Below are positions 8,498 to 17,637 of a DNA stretch of 64,000 bases, in pieces. Within the stretch, counting starts at the first letter, position 1. Every line of letters begins with the position of its first letter. The notes beneath the pieces are model-generated. The model was given only the letters and a program-made list of their open reading frames with translations, was not told the DNA's origin and did not search any database. The stretch lies in NCBI RefSeq assembly GCF_024749285.1, contig NZ_CP087196.1, positions 2,046,001 through 2,110,000 of the forward strand, in the 5' to 3' direction. The stretch comes from Pseudomonas sp. B21-015. Lineage in GTDB: Bacteria > Pseudomonadota > Gammaproteobacteria > Pseudomonadales > Pseudomonadaceae. A program made the position numbers and the translations under genes.

Positions 8498-9511
8498 TTA
8501 TTTCAAGTGTTGCTTGAGCTCTTCGGACGCTTGAAGCATCGCCGAACGCACCGCGGGCACCTGGCTCACCACGTTGAGCAAACCGTAGTCGTGGATCATG
8601 CCGTTGTAGCGAACCGCGGTGACTGGTACGCCAGCCTCGTCGAGTTTGCGGGCGTAAGCTTCACCTTCATCGCGCAAAACATCGGCGCTGGCCGTCTGCA
8701 CCAGAGCGGGTGGCAGACCCTTGAGTTGCGTGGTGGTTGCCCGCAGCGGTGAGGCGTAGATCTCGTTCCGCTGTTTGGCATCAGTGGTGTAGTTGTCCCA
8801 GAACCACTTCATCATGTTTTTGGTGAGGAAATGCCCCTCGGCGAACTGGTTATAGGACGCCGTTTCAAAGCTGGCGTCAGTCACTGGCCACAACAACACC
8901 TGGAACCTGATCACCGGCGTGCCCTTGTCTTTGGCCATCAGGGCAACCACGGCCGCCATGTTGCCGCCGACGCTGTTGCCGGCCACGGCCAGGCGTTTGC
9001 CGTCGACGTTGATCTCTTTACCGTGCTCGGCCACCCACTTCGTCGCGGCGTAGGCCTGGTTGATCGCCACCGGGTAATGCGCCTCCGGCGACGGGGTGTA
9101 ATTGACGAACACCGCCGCCGCGCCCGAACCCGTCACCAGGTCCCGCACCAGCCGTTCGTGGGTCGGGAAGTCCCCCAGCACCCAGCCACCGCCGTGGAAG
9201 AACATGAACACTGGCAGCTCGGCCTTGACCCCGGCCGGCCGAACGATGGTCAGGCTGATCGGTTGGCCGTCGACCTGGATGGTCTTCTCACGGACATCGG
9301 CTTTTGGCAGCGTCAGCTTCACCCCGGCCTGCGCACCCACCAATACCGCACGGGCATCGGCAGGGCTGAGCTGTTCCATCGGTTTGCCGGTGCCAGCATT
9401 CAACACGTCGAGGAACGCCTGGGTGTGGTGTTCAACCCCGTCGCTTGCAAACGCGCTGTTGATGGACAGGGCGAGAAGGGTGCCGGTCAATACTTTGCTC
9501 AAAGTGCTCAC
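8498..9511 (-). CDS. Exported alpha/beta hydrolase, hormone-sensitive-lipase (esterase) family
   Basis: This 337-residue protein has an N-terminal signal peptide (MSTLSKVLTGTLLALSINSAFAS), so it is probably periplasmic or secreted. The HSL-type oxyanion motif HGGGW is at 106-110 and the nucleophile elbow GNSVGG carries Ser180. The C-terminal part has SADVLRDEG and MIHDYG, which would supply the Asp and His of the triad. It should hydrolyse short acyl esters; the natural substrate is unknown. The start is a GTG at 9511 with AGGAG upstream. Confidence 0.85.
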   Translation of the reverse strand: MSTLSKVLTGTLLALSINSAFASDGVEHHTQAFLDVLNAGTGKPMEQLSPADARAVLVGAQAGVKLTLPKADVREKTIQVDGQPISLTIVRPAGVKAELPVFMFFHGGGWVLGDFPTHERLVRDLVTGSGAAAVFVNYTPSPEAHYPVAINQAYAATKWVAEHGKEINVDGKRLAVAGNSVGGNMAAVVALMAKDKGTPVIRFQVLLWPVTDASFETASYNQFAEGHFLTKNMMKWFWDNYTTDAKQRNEIYASPLRATTTQLKGLPPALVQTASADVLRDEGEAYARKLDEAGVPVTAVRYNGMIHDYGLLNVVSQVPAVRSAMLQASEELKQHLK

Positions 9512-9545
9512 GTTCGTCTCCTGGTTCGGGCCTGGAAATCAGCGG

Positions 9546-9965
9546 TTAGACGGTAACGTGCAGGCGCACATCGACGTTGCCACGGGTGGCGTTGGAGTAC
9601 GGGCAGACCTGATGGGCGGCTTCGACCAGGCTTTGTGCGTCGGCTTGTTCAAGACCCGGCAGGCTGATGTGCAAGTCGATGTCCAGACCGAAACCGCCAG
9701 GGATCTGGCCGATGCCGACATGGGCGGTGATCGAGGCGTCGTCCGGGATTTTGCGTTTGGTCTGGCTGGCGACGAATTTCAGTGCGCCGATGAAGCAAGC
9801 GGAGTAACCGGCGGCAAACAGTTGTTCAGGGTTGGTCGCCGCGCCGCCGGCACCACCGAGTTCTTTCGGGGTAGCGAGTTTGACGTCGAGGACGTTGTCG
9901 CTGGAGATTGCACGACCGTCACGGCCGCCGGTGGAGGTTGCGATTGCGGTATAGAGCGTTTGCAT
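9546..9965 (-). CDS. ohr: Ohr, organic hydroperoxide reductase
   Basis: This 139-residue thiol peroxidase reduces organic hydroperoxides using dihydrolipoyl-protein electrons. The two family cysteines are present: C57 in AAGYSACFIGAL and C121 in HQVCPYSNATRGN. I chose the start MQTLYTA at 9965 from family length; a longer in-frame reading to 10061 has no family support and runs into the promoter. ohrR lies upstream at 10320-10781, with a REPIN doublet between them. Confidence 0.95.
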   Translation of the reverse strand: MQTLYTAIATSTGGRDGRAISSDNVLDVKLATPKELGGAGGAATNPEQLFAAGYSACFIGALKFVASQTKRKIPDDASITAHVGIGQIPGGFGLDIDLHISLPGLEQADAQSLVEAAHQVCPYSNATRGNVDVRLHVTV

Positions 9966-9996
9966 GGTGTGAGCCTCGTTCTGGATTTGAATTTTT

Positions 9997-10059
9997 GCGC
10001 TAAATGTTTGCGCGCTAAGTAAGTGCGAAGTGAATGTAGCTCGCAAATATTTAGTGCGC
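9997..10059. promoter_or_regulatory. Two inverted operator-like arms in the ohr promoter
   Basis: GCGCTAAATGTTTGCGCGC (9997-10015) and the inverse of 10039-10059, GCGCACTAAATATTTGCGAGC, are diverged inverted copies. They lie over and downstream of the predicted ohr -35/-10 pair. OhrR is the obvious candidate binder; this is inference. Confidence 0.45.
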
Positions 10060-10061
10060 AA
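10033..10061 (-). promoter_or_regulatory. Candidate sigma-70 promoter of ohr
   Basis: On the minus strand TTGCGC (-35, 10061-10056) and TACATT (-10, 10038-10033) are separated by 17 nt, about 68 nt upstream of the ohr ATG. It overlaps one of the inverted arms, fitting repression. Confidence 0.45.
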
Positions 10062-10206
10062 TATAAATTTTGAAGAAAATTTGACCCGAAATAGGCGCGC
10101 GCGATTAAAAGTCTTGAGTTAGAGCTGTCGAGGCGGGATTTTTGCGGGGAATTTTTTTCGAGGACCGGGTTGGAGAAACGGATTTTTGAGAGCGCTACAA
10201 AACAAA

Positions 10207-10296
10207 TGTGGGAGCGAGCCTGCTCGCGATAGCGGTGTGCCAATCAACATCAATGCTGAATGTCACTCCGCTATCGCGAGCAGGCTCGCTCCCACA
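10207..10296. repeat. REPIN doublet between ohr and ohrR
   Basis: TGTGGGAGCGAGCCTGCTCGCGATAGCGG and its inverted partner CCGCTATCGCGAGCAGGCTCGCTCCCACA flank about 30 nt. It lies between same-strand genes, downstream of ohrR. Confidence 0.85.
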
Positions 10297-10319
10297 AGGG
10301 GTTCGTGGTGTTTTGGAGG

Positions 10320-10781
10320 TTAGAGGCTGTCTTGCAGGTGATTGCGCAGCGCTTGAAGATCCGCTTGCAGCTTCTTCAACTGTTCCAGTGTTTGTCCGCT
10401 GGCACCGAGAATGCACTGGGGAATGCCACGGGCCTTGTCTCGCAACGCATGGCCTTGCTCGGTGAGCTCGACAATCACCACCCGTTCGTCTTCACGGCTG
10501 CGGGTGCGGCTCAGCAGGCCTTCGGCTTCCAGGCGCTTGAGCAACGGGGTGAGGGAGCCAGGATCGGTCAACAGCCGGGTGCTGATTTCGCCGACCGTCA
10601 ACCCATCCTTTTCCCACAACACCATCATCGCCAGGTACTGCGGATACGTCAGGCCCAGCGCTTGCAGCAGCGGCTTGTAGACCTTGGTCATCAGCAGCGA
10701 GGTGGAGTGCAGGGCGAAGCAGACCTGATTGTCCAGCAGCAGGTCGTCACAGTTGTCCGGGTTGTTGCGCTCGGTGTTCAT
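10320..10781 (-). CDS. ohrR: OhrR, MarR-family organic peroxide-sensing repressor
   Basis: This 153-residue winged-helix repressor of ohr senses organic hydroperoxides through an N-terminal cysteine. The motif LLLDNQVCFALHSTS carries that cysteine (C21). The segment [23 protein letters not shown] is the family dimer/HTH signature and the wing contains SREDERVV. The start at 10781 is preferred because AAGG lies about 8 nt before it; an in-frame ATG at 10808 has no ribosome site. A paralogue, OspR-like, is at 26084-26545. Confidence 0.93.
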   Translation of the reverse strand: MNTERNNPDNCDDLLLDNQVCFALHSTSLLMTKVYKPLLQALGLTYPQYLAMMVLWEKDGLTVGEISTRLLTDPGSLTPLLKRLEAEGLLSRTRSREDERVVIVELTEQGHALRDKARGIPQCILGASGQTLEQLKKLQADLQALRNHLQDSL

Positions 10782-10850
10782 TTCAAAGCCTTGATCAGTG
10801 ATCGTCATGAATCTAGCGGGCGAATCTTTAATGCGCCAGATAATTCTGGA

Positions 10851-11807
10851 CTAGTGGCGGTCCAGATTGGTTTGCAGCGCCAGATCCCACGGTGGGATGG
10901 GGCTGAAACGGGTCTTCAGGTATTCCAGCAACAAGCGGCTGCGCGAACTGGGTTGCTGCTCCAGGCGCAACGCATAAATGCCGGTGCTTTCCGGTTTTGG
11001 CAGGCCGTTTTCGCAGAACAGCGGCAGCAGTTCGCCGCGTAATAAGTATTCGCTGGCCAGCCAGGTCGGCAGGTGCGCGATGCCCAACCCGGCCAGTGCG
11101 CCGCAGACCAGCGCCTCGGCATTGTTGGCGCTCATGCGGATTCGTGCAGGCCGGTGCAAGTGCATCTGCCCGTCCCGCTCGAAGCGCCAGGCGAACGGCG
11201 GAGCCAAGCCTTCCCAGTCGAGACCATCGTGGTCGACCAACTGCGCCGGATCGGTCGGCACCCCACGGCGTTGCAGATAATCGGGGCTGGCGCAGGCGAT
11301 GCGCACCATGCTCGCCAGCGGGGTGGCCACCAGCCGAGTGTCGGCCATTTGCCCGGCACGCAGCACCAGATCGACCTTGCCCAGGTTCGAGCCCTGCATG
11401 TCGACAAAGCTGTCGATCAGGTGCAATTGCACGTCGAGCCCTGGGTAAAACGTCAGGAAATCGGCAATCGCCGGCGCCAGGTGTCGTCGTCCGAACGCTG
11501 CCGGTGCGTCAACCCGAATCAAGCCTTCCGGCGCGTTGCTCAGGGACACCGCTTCCGCCCGGGCCAGCCGCAGTTCTGCGACGATCCGCCGCGCGCGCTC
11601 GGCAAAGGCCAAACCGGCCGGAGTAGCCCGTACCGCGTGGGTGCTGCGAATGAACAACTGGCTGCCAACGGCGCTTTCCAGGCTGTCGATGCGTCGCGCC
11701 ACCGCCGATGGCGTCAGTGGATGGCGGCGGGACGCGGCGGAAAAGCTGCCACTTTCCAGCACATCGAGAAACAGGCCGAGTTGTTCAGTCAATTGATTGG
11801 GATTCAT
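10851..11807 (-). CDS. LysR-family transcriptional regulator
   Basis: This 318-residue regulator has an N-terminal winged HTH (LFLDVLESGSFSAASRRHPLTPSAVARRIDSLESAVG) and a periplasmic-binding-protein-like effector domain. The DNA-binding region is of the CrgA/AphB-like class in which the C-domain begins GLIRVDAPAAFGRRHL. It is divergent from the TauE/SafE-type exporter gene (110 nt apart), so it plausibly controls it. The start MNPNQL is chosen from HTH alignment; upstream in-frame sequence is not LysR-like. Effector unknown. Confidence 0.85.
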   Translation of the reverse strand: MNPNQLTEQLGLFLDVLESGSFSAASRRHPLTPSAVARRIDSLESAVGSQLFIRSTHAVRATPAGLAFAERARRIVAELRLARAEAVSLSNAPEGLIRVDAPAAFGRRHLAPAIADFLTFYPGLDVQLHLIDSFVDMQGSNLGKVDLVLRAGQMADTRLVATPLASMVRIACASPDYLQRRGVPTDPAQLVDHDGLDWEGLAPPFAWRFERDGQMHLHRPARIRMSANNAEALVCGALAGLGIAHLPTWLASEYLLRGELLPLFCENGLPKPESTGIYALRLEQQPSSRSRLLLEYLKTRFSPIPPWDLALQTNLDRH

Positions 11808-11917
11808 GGCTTCGTCAACGCTTGTGCGAATTTGGCACAGCCATTGTGCGTTGCTGTGCGTTTCCCCGCCAGAGCCGACTGCGTAGGATGAACGGCCTGA
11901 CAAGAGGAAAATCGCCT

Positions 11918-12667
11918 GTGATTGAGTTCGTGATGTATCTGGTTTTTGGTGCTGCCTTGGGAACCCTCGGCGGGCTCTTCGGCATTGGTGGCGGGTTGGT
12001 CGCAATCCCGCTGCTGGGTGTGTGGTGCGGTCTTGATCAACAGATTGCCCAAGGCACGGCGTTGGTGATGGTGGTGCCGAACGTGATGCTGGCGCTGTGG
12101 CGCTATCACCAGCGCAATCGCATCGAATTGCGGCATGCGCTGCCACTGGCCTCGATGGGGTTTTGCTTCGCCTGGATCGGTTCGATCTGGGCGGTGGGTA
12201 TCGATGCGCAAACCATGCGCTTGGGCTTCGTCGCTTTCCTGATCGCTCTGTCCGCCTACAACCTGATGCGAATGTTCACCACCAACGCACCGGCCTCTTC
12301 GCAGATGCGCTATTCCTGGCCGTGGCTGGGCGTGCTCGGCGCGGCTTCCGGGACGATGGGCGGACTGTTTGGAGTGGGCGGGGCAGTGGTGGCAACGCCG
12401 GTGTTGACCAGCCTGTTTGGTACCACTCAAGTGGTTGCCCAGGGCTTGTCCCTGGCACTGGCATTGCCAAGTACGGGCGTCACCTTGATGACCTACGCGG
12501 TGCATCATCAGGTGAACTGGACGATCGGTCTGCCATTGGCGGTCGGCGGATTGATGAGCATCAGTTGGGGCGTGAGAATTGCCCACGCATTGCCGGAGCG
12601 GCTACTGCGCGGGCTGTTCTGTGGTTTTCTGGTGTTCTGTGCGGTGATGCTCGCTTTTAAAGTTTGA
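11918..12667 (+). CDS. TauE/SafE-family (TSUP) membrane exporter
   Basis: This 249-residue inner-membrane protein has about eight hydrophobic helices arranged as two repeats. Each repeat contains the TSUP glycine motif: GTLGGLFGIGGGLVAIPLL near the N-terminus and GTMGGLFGVGGAVVATPVL in the second half. The family moves sulfonates, sulfite or other organic anions; the substrate here is unknown. The start is a GTG at 11918 with AGAGGAAA 8 nt upstream; a longer ATG reading lacks this. Its 3' end overlaps the converging LysR gene by 11 nt. Confidence 0.82.
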   Translation: MIEFVMYLVFGAALGTLGGLFGIGGGLVAIPLLGVWCGLDQQIAQGTALVMVVPNVMLALWRYHQRNRIELRHALPLASMGFCFAWIGSIWAVGIDAQTMRLGFVAFLIALSAYNLMRMFTTNAPASSQMRYSWPWLGVLGAASGTMGGLFGVGGAVVATPVLTSLFGTTQVVAQGLSLALALPSTGVTLMTYAVHHQVNWTIGLPLAVGGLMSISWGVRIAHALPERLLRGLFCGFLVFCAVMLAFKV

Positions 12668-13511
12668 AACCTTCGACGATGTGCTCGGCCAGGCATTCGG
12701 TGATCGGCGAAGGGTTGTTCAGGTTGCGGATCAGCATGATGCTGCCTTCCGGCAACAGGGGCAGGCCCTGATCGGCGCCGAGGATGCGCATATCCGGCGT
12801 GATCAGGCTTTCCAGTTGCGCGGTGATGGCCAGGCCCGCGCTGACCACCGCCATCAATGCCGACAGGCTGGAGCTATTGTAGGCAATGCGGTAATCGCGG
12901 CCCATGGCGTCCAGAGCATTGCACGCCCAGGCGCGGCAGAAACAATCGCTGTTGAACATCGCCAGCGGCAACGGTGTTTGCTCGTGGGCGCTGAAGCATT
13001 GGGCCTCGGCCCAGACAAAACGCTCCTTGCGCAACAATTGGCCGATCTCGTTACCTGGTTCGCGGGTGACGATGGACAGGTCCAGGTCTTGGCGTTGCAA
13101 CAGTTGCCGGGTCGATTCGCAATGAACTTCGATCTGGATCAGTGGGTAAAACTGCGCGAAGCGCGACAGGATGCCTGGCAGAAAGCGCATGACGTAATCG
13201 TCGGGGGTGCCGATTCGTACTGTGCCGACCATGTGCGGCTCGCGCAGGGTATTGAAGACTTCGCTGTGGAGTTTGAGGATACGCCGCGCATAGCCCAGCA
13301 ATACCTGGCCTTCGGCGGTCAACTTGACCTGGCGTCCGTCGCGTTCGAACAGCTGGCGCTGCAATACGTCCTCTTCGAGGCGCTTCATCTGCATGCTCAC
13401 CGCGGACTGGGTGCGGTTGACCATTTCACCAGCGCGGGTGAAGCCGCCCTGGTCGGCGATCGCGACGAAGGTGCGCAGAACATCGGTGTCGATACTGGGG
13501 TAAGCGGACAT
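12657..13511 (-). CDS. LysR-family transcriptional regulator
   Basis: A 284-residue LysR regulator with the HTH TFVAIADQGGFTRAGEMVNRTQSAVSMQMKRLEE at residues 14-47 and a full effector domain starting near GTVRIGTPDDYV. GGAG precedes the ATG at 13511. It overlaps the end of the exporter gene tail to tail and is divergent from the DUF1127 gene 97 nt away, which is its likely neighbour target. The length is slightly short for the family (about 300). Confidence 0.87.
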   Translation of the reverse strand: MSAYPSIDTDVLRTFVAIADQGGFTRAGEMVNRTQSAVSMQMKRLEEDVLQRQLFERDGRQVKLTAEGQVLLGYARRILKLHSEVFNTLREPHMVGTVRIGTPDDYVMRFLPGILSRFAQFYPLIQIEVHCESTRQLLQRQDLDLSIVTREPGNEIGQLLRKERFVWAEAQCFSAHEQTPLPLAMFNSDCFCRAWACNALDAMGRDYRIAYNSSSLSALMAVVSAGLAITAQLESLITPDMRILGADQGLPLLPEGSIMLIRNLNNPSPITECLAEHIVEGFKL

Positions 13512-13607
13512 CCATCAATCTCCGAGATGTATTCCATCAGAAACATTCGTTGGATTGATCTTATCGCTAGCGCGAGACTTGAGCCATCCCTAAAGGAGGG
13601 CTACACG

Positions 13608-13823
13608 ATGAAAGGTCACAATGAGCATGTAACGCAAGAAAAATTCTCAATCCACGCGGTATCCGATCTGCTGCACAAGTTTAGTCGCTGGTACGAACTT
13701 CACCGTGAACGTGAATTGCTGGCGGGCTTGAGCGACGAAGCACTGAAGGACATCGGCGTGACCCGTGCAGATGTTGAACATGAGGTGGTAAGACCATTCT
13801 GGGATGATCCGATGCATAAATGA
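13608..13823 (+). CDS. DUF1127 small basic protein
   Basis: A 71-residue protein whose C-terminal half has the DUF1127 pattern: WYELHRERELLAGLSDEALKDIGVTRADVEHEV. Small DUF1127 proteins in proteobacteria are linked to RNA/phosphate or stress regulation, but the function of this one is unknown. A perfect AAAGGAGGG ribosome site lies 8 nt upstream. It is divergent from a LysR gene, a common arrangement for this family in pseudomonads. Confidence 0.85.
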   Translation: MKGHNEHVTQEKFSIHAVSDLLHKFSRWYELHRERELLAGLSDEALKDIGVTRADVEHEVVRPFWDDPMHK

Positions 13824-13887
13824 TCATTCCATCGCTACACAAACCGCTTCCGGGTGAGGTAGGTTGCGAGCAGACAAGGAGATGCTC

Positions 13888-15117
13888 ATGCCCGCCACAC
13901 TGTCCTTTTCCCTCAAACAGGCTCGGCGTCTGGCGCTGGCCGCCCAAGGGTTCAACGGGCGCCAGCCGCTGGCGGCGATCAAACCGGTTCAGCTCAACCG
14001 GTTGATCGAGCGCCTCGGCATTCTACAGATCGATTCGGTCAATGCGTTGGTGCGTTCGCACTACCTTCCGTTGTTTTCCCGTCTTGGCAATTACTCACCC
14101 GACTTGCTCGATCAGGCTGCCTGGAGTCAGGGGCGTCGGCGCACGTTATTCGAGTATTGGGGTCACGAAGCGTCGTTGCTGCCCTTGTCGATGTTTCCCC
14201 TGATGCGTTGGCGCATGCAGCGCGCGACCCGCGGCGAAGACATCTATCAGCAACTGGCGCGTTTCGGTCGTGAACGGCAGGACACGATTCGCCGCGTGCT
14301 GGCGTCGGTTCAGGAACTCGGTGCGCTGGGTGCGGGCAGTTTGTCGACCCGTCAGGAGCGGGCAGGGCCTTGGTGGGACTGGAGCGCCGAAAAGCATGCG
14401 CTGGAATGGCTGTTCGCCGCCGGCGAAGTGACCGTGGCCGGCCGGCGTGGGTTCGAACGGCTTTATGATTTGCCGGAGCGGGTCATTCCCTCGGCGATTC
14501 TCCAGCAGCCTTTGCTCAGTGAGGCGCAGGCCCAGCGCGGGCTGTTGCTGCATGCCGCCACGGCGTTGGGCGTCGGTACGGAAAAGGACCTGCGGGATTA
14601 TTTTCGCTTTAGCCCGGCAGACAGCCGACCGCGGCTGGCGGAGTTGGTCGAGGAGGGCGATCTGCTGGTGTGTGAGGTTGAAGGCTGGCGGCAACCAGTC
14701 TATTGCCCGGCTGAGCCGAAGGTGCCGCGCAAGGTCGAGGCCAGTGCGCTGCTTTCACCGTTCGACTCGCTGATCTGGGAACGCAGCCGTACCGAGCGAT
14801 TGTTCGATTTCCGTTATCGGCTGGAGATTTATACCCCGCAGCACAAGCGTATCTACGGCTATTACGTATTGCCGTTTTTGCACCATGAGCGGATTGCCGC
14901 ACGGGTCGACTTGCGCGCCGAGCGAGCGTTGGGTCGGCTGGCGGTGCACGCCGTGCATGTGGAAGCGCCGGGGCTGGATGAGGCGGGGATGCTGGCGTTA
15001 GCGGTCAATCTGCGGCAGATGGCCGATTGGTTGGGGCTGGCGCAGGTTCAGTTGAATTGCCCGCGGGCGAGTGCGGCAAGATTGCGGGTGGCATTGGCAC
15101 AGATTGAGGGCGATTGA
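13888..15117 (+). CDS. YcaQ/AlkX-like winged-helix DNA glycosylase (HTH_42 family)
   Basis: This 409-residue protein belongs to the HTH_42 family, whose members AlkZ and E. coli YcaQ unhook DNA interstrand crosslinks by base excision. The catalytic motif is present as Q47-I-D49 in LGILQIDSVNAL, the QxD form seen in YcaQ-type enzymes. FEYWGHEASLLP and the C-terminal SPFDSLIWERSRTERLFDF are other family landmarks. The start at 13888 has AAGGAG with 6-nt spacing; earlier in-frame ATGs do not. Function is inferred from family. Confidence 0.85.
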   Translation: MPATLSFSLKQARRLALAAQGFNGRQPLAAIKPVQLNRLIERLGILQIDSVNALVRSHYLPLFSRLGNYSPDLLDQAAWSQGRRRTLFEYWGHEASLLPLSMFPLMRWRMQRATRGEDIYQQLARFGRERQDTIRRVLASVQELGALGAGSLSTRQERAGPWWDWSAEKHALEWLFAAGEVTVAGRRGFERLYDLPERVIPSAILQQPLLSEAQAQRGLLLHAATALGVGTEKDLRDYFRFSPADSRPRLAELVEEGDLLVCEVEGWRQPVYCPAEPKVPRKVEASALLSPFDSLIWERSRTERLFDFRYRLEIYTPQHKRIYGYYVLPFLHHERIAARVDLRAERALGRLAVHAVHVEAPGLDEAGMLALAVNLRQMADWLGLAQVQLNCPRASAARLRVALAQIEGD

Positions 15118-15123
15118 ACCGAC

Positions 15124-15216
15124 GCTATCGCGGGCAAGCCCGCTCCCACAGGAGTCGCGCCAGACACATGATTTGTGAACGACGCGGTCATTGTGGGAGC
15201 GGGCTTGCCCGCGATG
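15124..15216. repeat. REPIN doublet (GGGCTTGCCCGCGA subtype)
   Basis: CTATCGCGGGCAAGCCCGCTCCCACA and, inverted, TGTGGGAGCGGGCTTGCCCGCGATGG flank about 40 nt. It lies between converging 3' ends. Confidence 0.85.
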
Positions 15217-15248
15217 GTGGTCTGTCAGGCAATAAAAAACCTAATGAC

Positions 15249-16595
15249 TCACCGCCGAACCTGCTTCAGGGTTTCAGCAATCAAAAACGCCAATTCCAGC
15301 GACTGATCGGCATTCATCCGTGGGTCGCAGTGGGTGTGGTAGCGATCTGACAACCCATCCTCGGTAATCGGCCGCGCGCCGCCGATGCATTCGGTGACGT
15401 TCTGCCCGGTCATTTCGATGTGGATGCCGCCGGCATAACTGCCTTCCGCTTCGTGAACCTGGAAGAACTGTTTCACCTCGCCAAGAATCTGCGCGAAGTC
15501 GCGGGTCTTGTAGCCGCTGCTGGCCTTGATGGTGTTGCCGTGCATCGGGTCGGAACTCCAAAGCACCTGCTTGCCTTCGCGTTGCACTGCGCGAATCAGT
15601 TGCGGCAAGTGATCGCCAACCTTGTTCGCCCCCATCCGCGCAATCAGGTTCAGGCGACCCGGGTCGTTGTCCGGGTTGAGCACGTCGATCAAACGAATCA
15701 GGTCTTCAGGGTTCGTGCTCGGACCGACCTTCACGCCGATCGGGTTGTGCACCCCGCGCAGGAATTCGACGTGAGCACCGTCCAGTTGACGGGTACGGTC
15801 GCCGATCCACAGCATGTGGGCCGAGCAGTCGTAGTAGTCGTTGGTCAGGCTGTCGCGACGTACGAAGGCTTCTTCGTAGTTCAGCAGCAACGCTTCGTGG
15901 GCGGTGAAGAAACTGGTTTCACGCAGTTGCGGCGAACTGTCCATGCCGCAGGCGCGCATGAAGGCCAGGGTTTCATCGATGCGATCAGCCAGGTGGCTGT
16001 ATTTTTCGGCCAGCGCCGAGTTGGCGATGAAGTCCAGGTTCCACTTGTGCACCTGATGCAGGTCGGCAAAACCGCCCTGGGCAAAGGCGCGCAACAGGTT
16101 CAGGGTCGCGGTGGACTGGTGATAAGACTGCAACAGGCGGTCCGGGTCCGGCACACGGCTTTTTTCGTCGAACCCGATGCCGTTGACGATGTCGCCACGG
16201 TAGGCCGGCAGCGTCACGCCGTTGATGGTTTCATCGTTGGCCGAACGGGGTTTGGCGAACTGGCCGGCCATGCGTCCGACTTTGACCACCGGGCAACCGG
16301 CGGCGAAGGTCATGACGATCGCCATTTGCAGCAACACTTTAAACGTGTCGCGAATTTTCGCGGCGGAGAACTCGGCGAAGCTTTCGGCGCAGTCGCCGCC
16401 CTGTAACAGAAACGCCCGGCCCTGGGTCACTTCGGCAAACTGACGGCGCAACTCCCGGGCTTCACCGGCAAACACCAGCGGCGGATAGCTCGCCAGGGTT
16501 TGCTCGACGTGCAGCAAATGCGCCGCGTCGGGGTATTGAGGTTGTTGCTGGATCGGCAGGGCGCGCCAGCTGTCAGGGCTCCAGGGTTGGCTCAT
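15249..16595 (-). CDS. Class II (plant-type) DAHP synthase
   Basis: This 448-residue enzyme catalyses the same first shikimate step as the class I enzyme at the window start but is of the AroAII type. Landmarks are [60 protein letters not shown] and [17 protein letters not shown], which include metal- and PEP-binding residues. It is equivalent to P. aeruginosa PA2843 by recollection. No phenazine genes are nearby, so it is probably for general aromatic synthesis under different feedback control. Confidence 0.94.
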   Translation of the reverse strand: MSQPWSPDSWRALPIQQQPQYPDAAHLLHVEQTLASYPPLVFAGEARELRRQFAEVTQGRAFLLQGGDCAESFAEFSAAKIRDTFKVLLQMAIVMTFAAGCPVVKVGRMAGQFAKPRSANDETINGVTLPAYRGDIVNGIGFDEKSRVPDPDRLLQSYHQSTATLNLLRAFAQGGFADLHQVHKWNLDFIANSALAEKYSHLADRIDETLAFMRACGMDSSPQLRETSFFTAHEALLLNYEEAFVRRDSLTNDYYDCSAHMLWIGDRTRQLDGAHVEFLRGVHNPIGVKVGPSTNPEDLIRLIDVLNPDNDPGRLNLIARMGANKVGDHLPQLIRAVQREGKQVLWSSDPMHGNTIKASSGYKTRDFAQILGEVKQFFQVHEAEGSYAGGIHIEMTGQNVTECIGGARPITEDGLSDRYHTHCDPRMNADQSLELAFLIAETLKQVRR

Positions 16596-16743
16596 TGCAG
16601 TCTCTAGTGTTTTACGCTCGGACGGTTATGTTATCAGCAATTAGTGCGTGACCTGTTCCCGTCGCTTCGCGGACAATCGTGCCTTTGCCGCTTTATGTTG
16701 CGGTTTATTGCGTTGCCGGGGCCGGTAACGATCAGGAGACGAA

Positions 16744-17499
16744 ATGACTGAGGAGCGCGTCGAGCATCTGCTCGCCGAGGTACAGGATGAGTTCGGCGTG
16801 ATTCGCGTGCTGGAAGTGGCCGATTACCGTTTTCTGGAGTTCGGTGACGCCATCGAACAGAGCTGCGTGTTCACCGCCGACCCGAGCTGGCTCGAGTACG
16901 ATTACACCCGGGCGATGCTGATTGGCGCGCTGTGCCACGAACAGCCGGACAGCGCGCTGTTCCTCGGGCTTGGCGCCGGCACACTGACCCAGGCCTGCCT
17001 GAAGTTCCTGCCGCTGGAAGATGTCGAAGCCATCGAGCTGCGTCCCGACGTGCCGCGGCTGGCCATCGAATACCTCGGCCTGGATGATGATCCGCGGCTG
17101 TATATCCGCGTCGGCGATGCGCTGGAGTTGCTCGATACGGCTGAACCGGCCGATCTGATTTTCGTCGATCTCTATACCGATGTCGGGCCCGGTGTCGGGC
17201 ATCTGGCCTGGAGCTTTCTGGAAAACTGTCAGAAACGCTTGAATCCGGGTGGCTGGCTGGTGATCAACCAGTGGGCCACCGACGACGGCAAACCGCTGGG
17301 GGCGGCGTTGTTGCGCGGCCTCTATCATCGGCATTACTGGGAACTGCCGGTGAAGGAGGGCAACGTGATTCTGATCGTGCCATCGGAGCTGGACCAGGCG
17401 CTGGACATGGACGGGCTGATCGCTCGCGCTGAAGGTCTGGCGCCGCGATTGGGGTATTCGTTGCAGTCGTTGATCAAGGATATTCGGCCGGCGACATAA
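16744..17499 (+). CDS. Spermidine synthase-like methyltransferase-fold protein
   Basis: A 251-residue Rossmann-fold protein of the spermidine synthase family. The AdoMet-type glycine motif FLGLGAGTLT, the following acidic residue (AIELRPDV) and VGDALELL / LIFVDLYTDVG are visible. The N-terminal beta-domain of true SpeE is short, and the polyamine-binding gatekeeper motif is not obvious, so aminopropyl transfer is not assured. It stands alone, followed by a degenerate REPIN. Confidence 0.75.
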   Translation: MTEERVEHLLAEVQDEFGVIRVLEVADYRFLEFGDAIEQSCVFTADPSWLEYDYTRAMLIGALCHEQPDSALFLGLGAGTLTQACLKFLPLEDVEAIELRPDVPRLAIEYLGLDDDPRLYIRVGDALELLDTAEPADLIFVDLYTDVGPGVGHLAWSFLENCQKRLNPGGWLVINQWATDDGKPLGAALLRGLYHRHYWELPVKEGNVILIVPSELDQALDMDGLIARAEGLAPRLGYSLQSLIKDIRPAT

Positions 17500-17520
17500 G
17501 GCGTTGCCTGTTCGGGCCCC

Positions 17521-17617
17521 TTCGCGAGCAAGTCCGCTCTCACAGTTGACCGAGTAGAAGCGCAAATTTGCGACCGACGAAGATCGAATGTGGGGGCGGG
17601 CTTGCTCGCGAAAGCAT
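17521..17617. repeat. Degenerate REPIN doublet
   Basis: TTCGCGAGCAAGTCCGCTCTCACAG and, inverted, TGTGGGGGCGGGCTTGCTCGCGAAAGC. The arms differ at several positions, so this copy looks older than the others. It lies between converging genes. Confidence 0.7.
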
Positions 17618-17637
17618 CCTGCTCGTCAATACATGCC

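Larger units (their letters stand above)
9966..10319. other. ohr-ohrR intergenic region
   Basis: This 354-nt region without a gene holds the AT-rich ohr control region (about 9990-10090), an unassigned AT-rich stretch to about 10200 and the REPIN doublet at 10207-10296. Confidence 0.6.
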
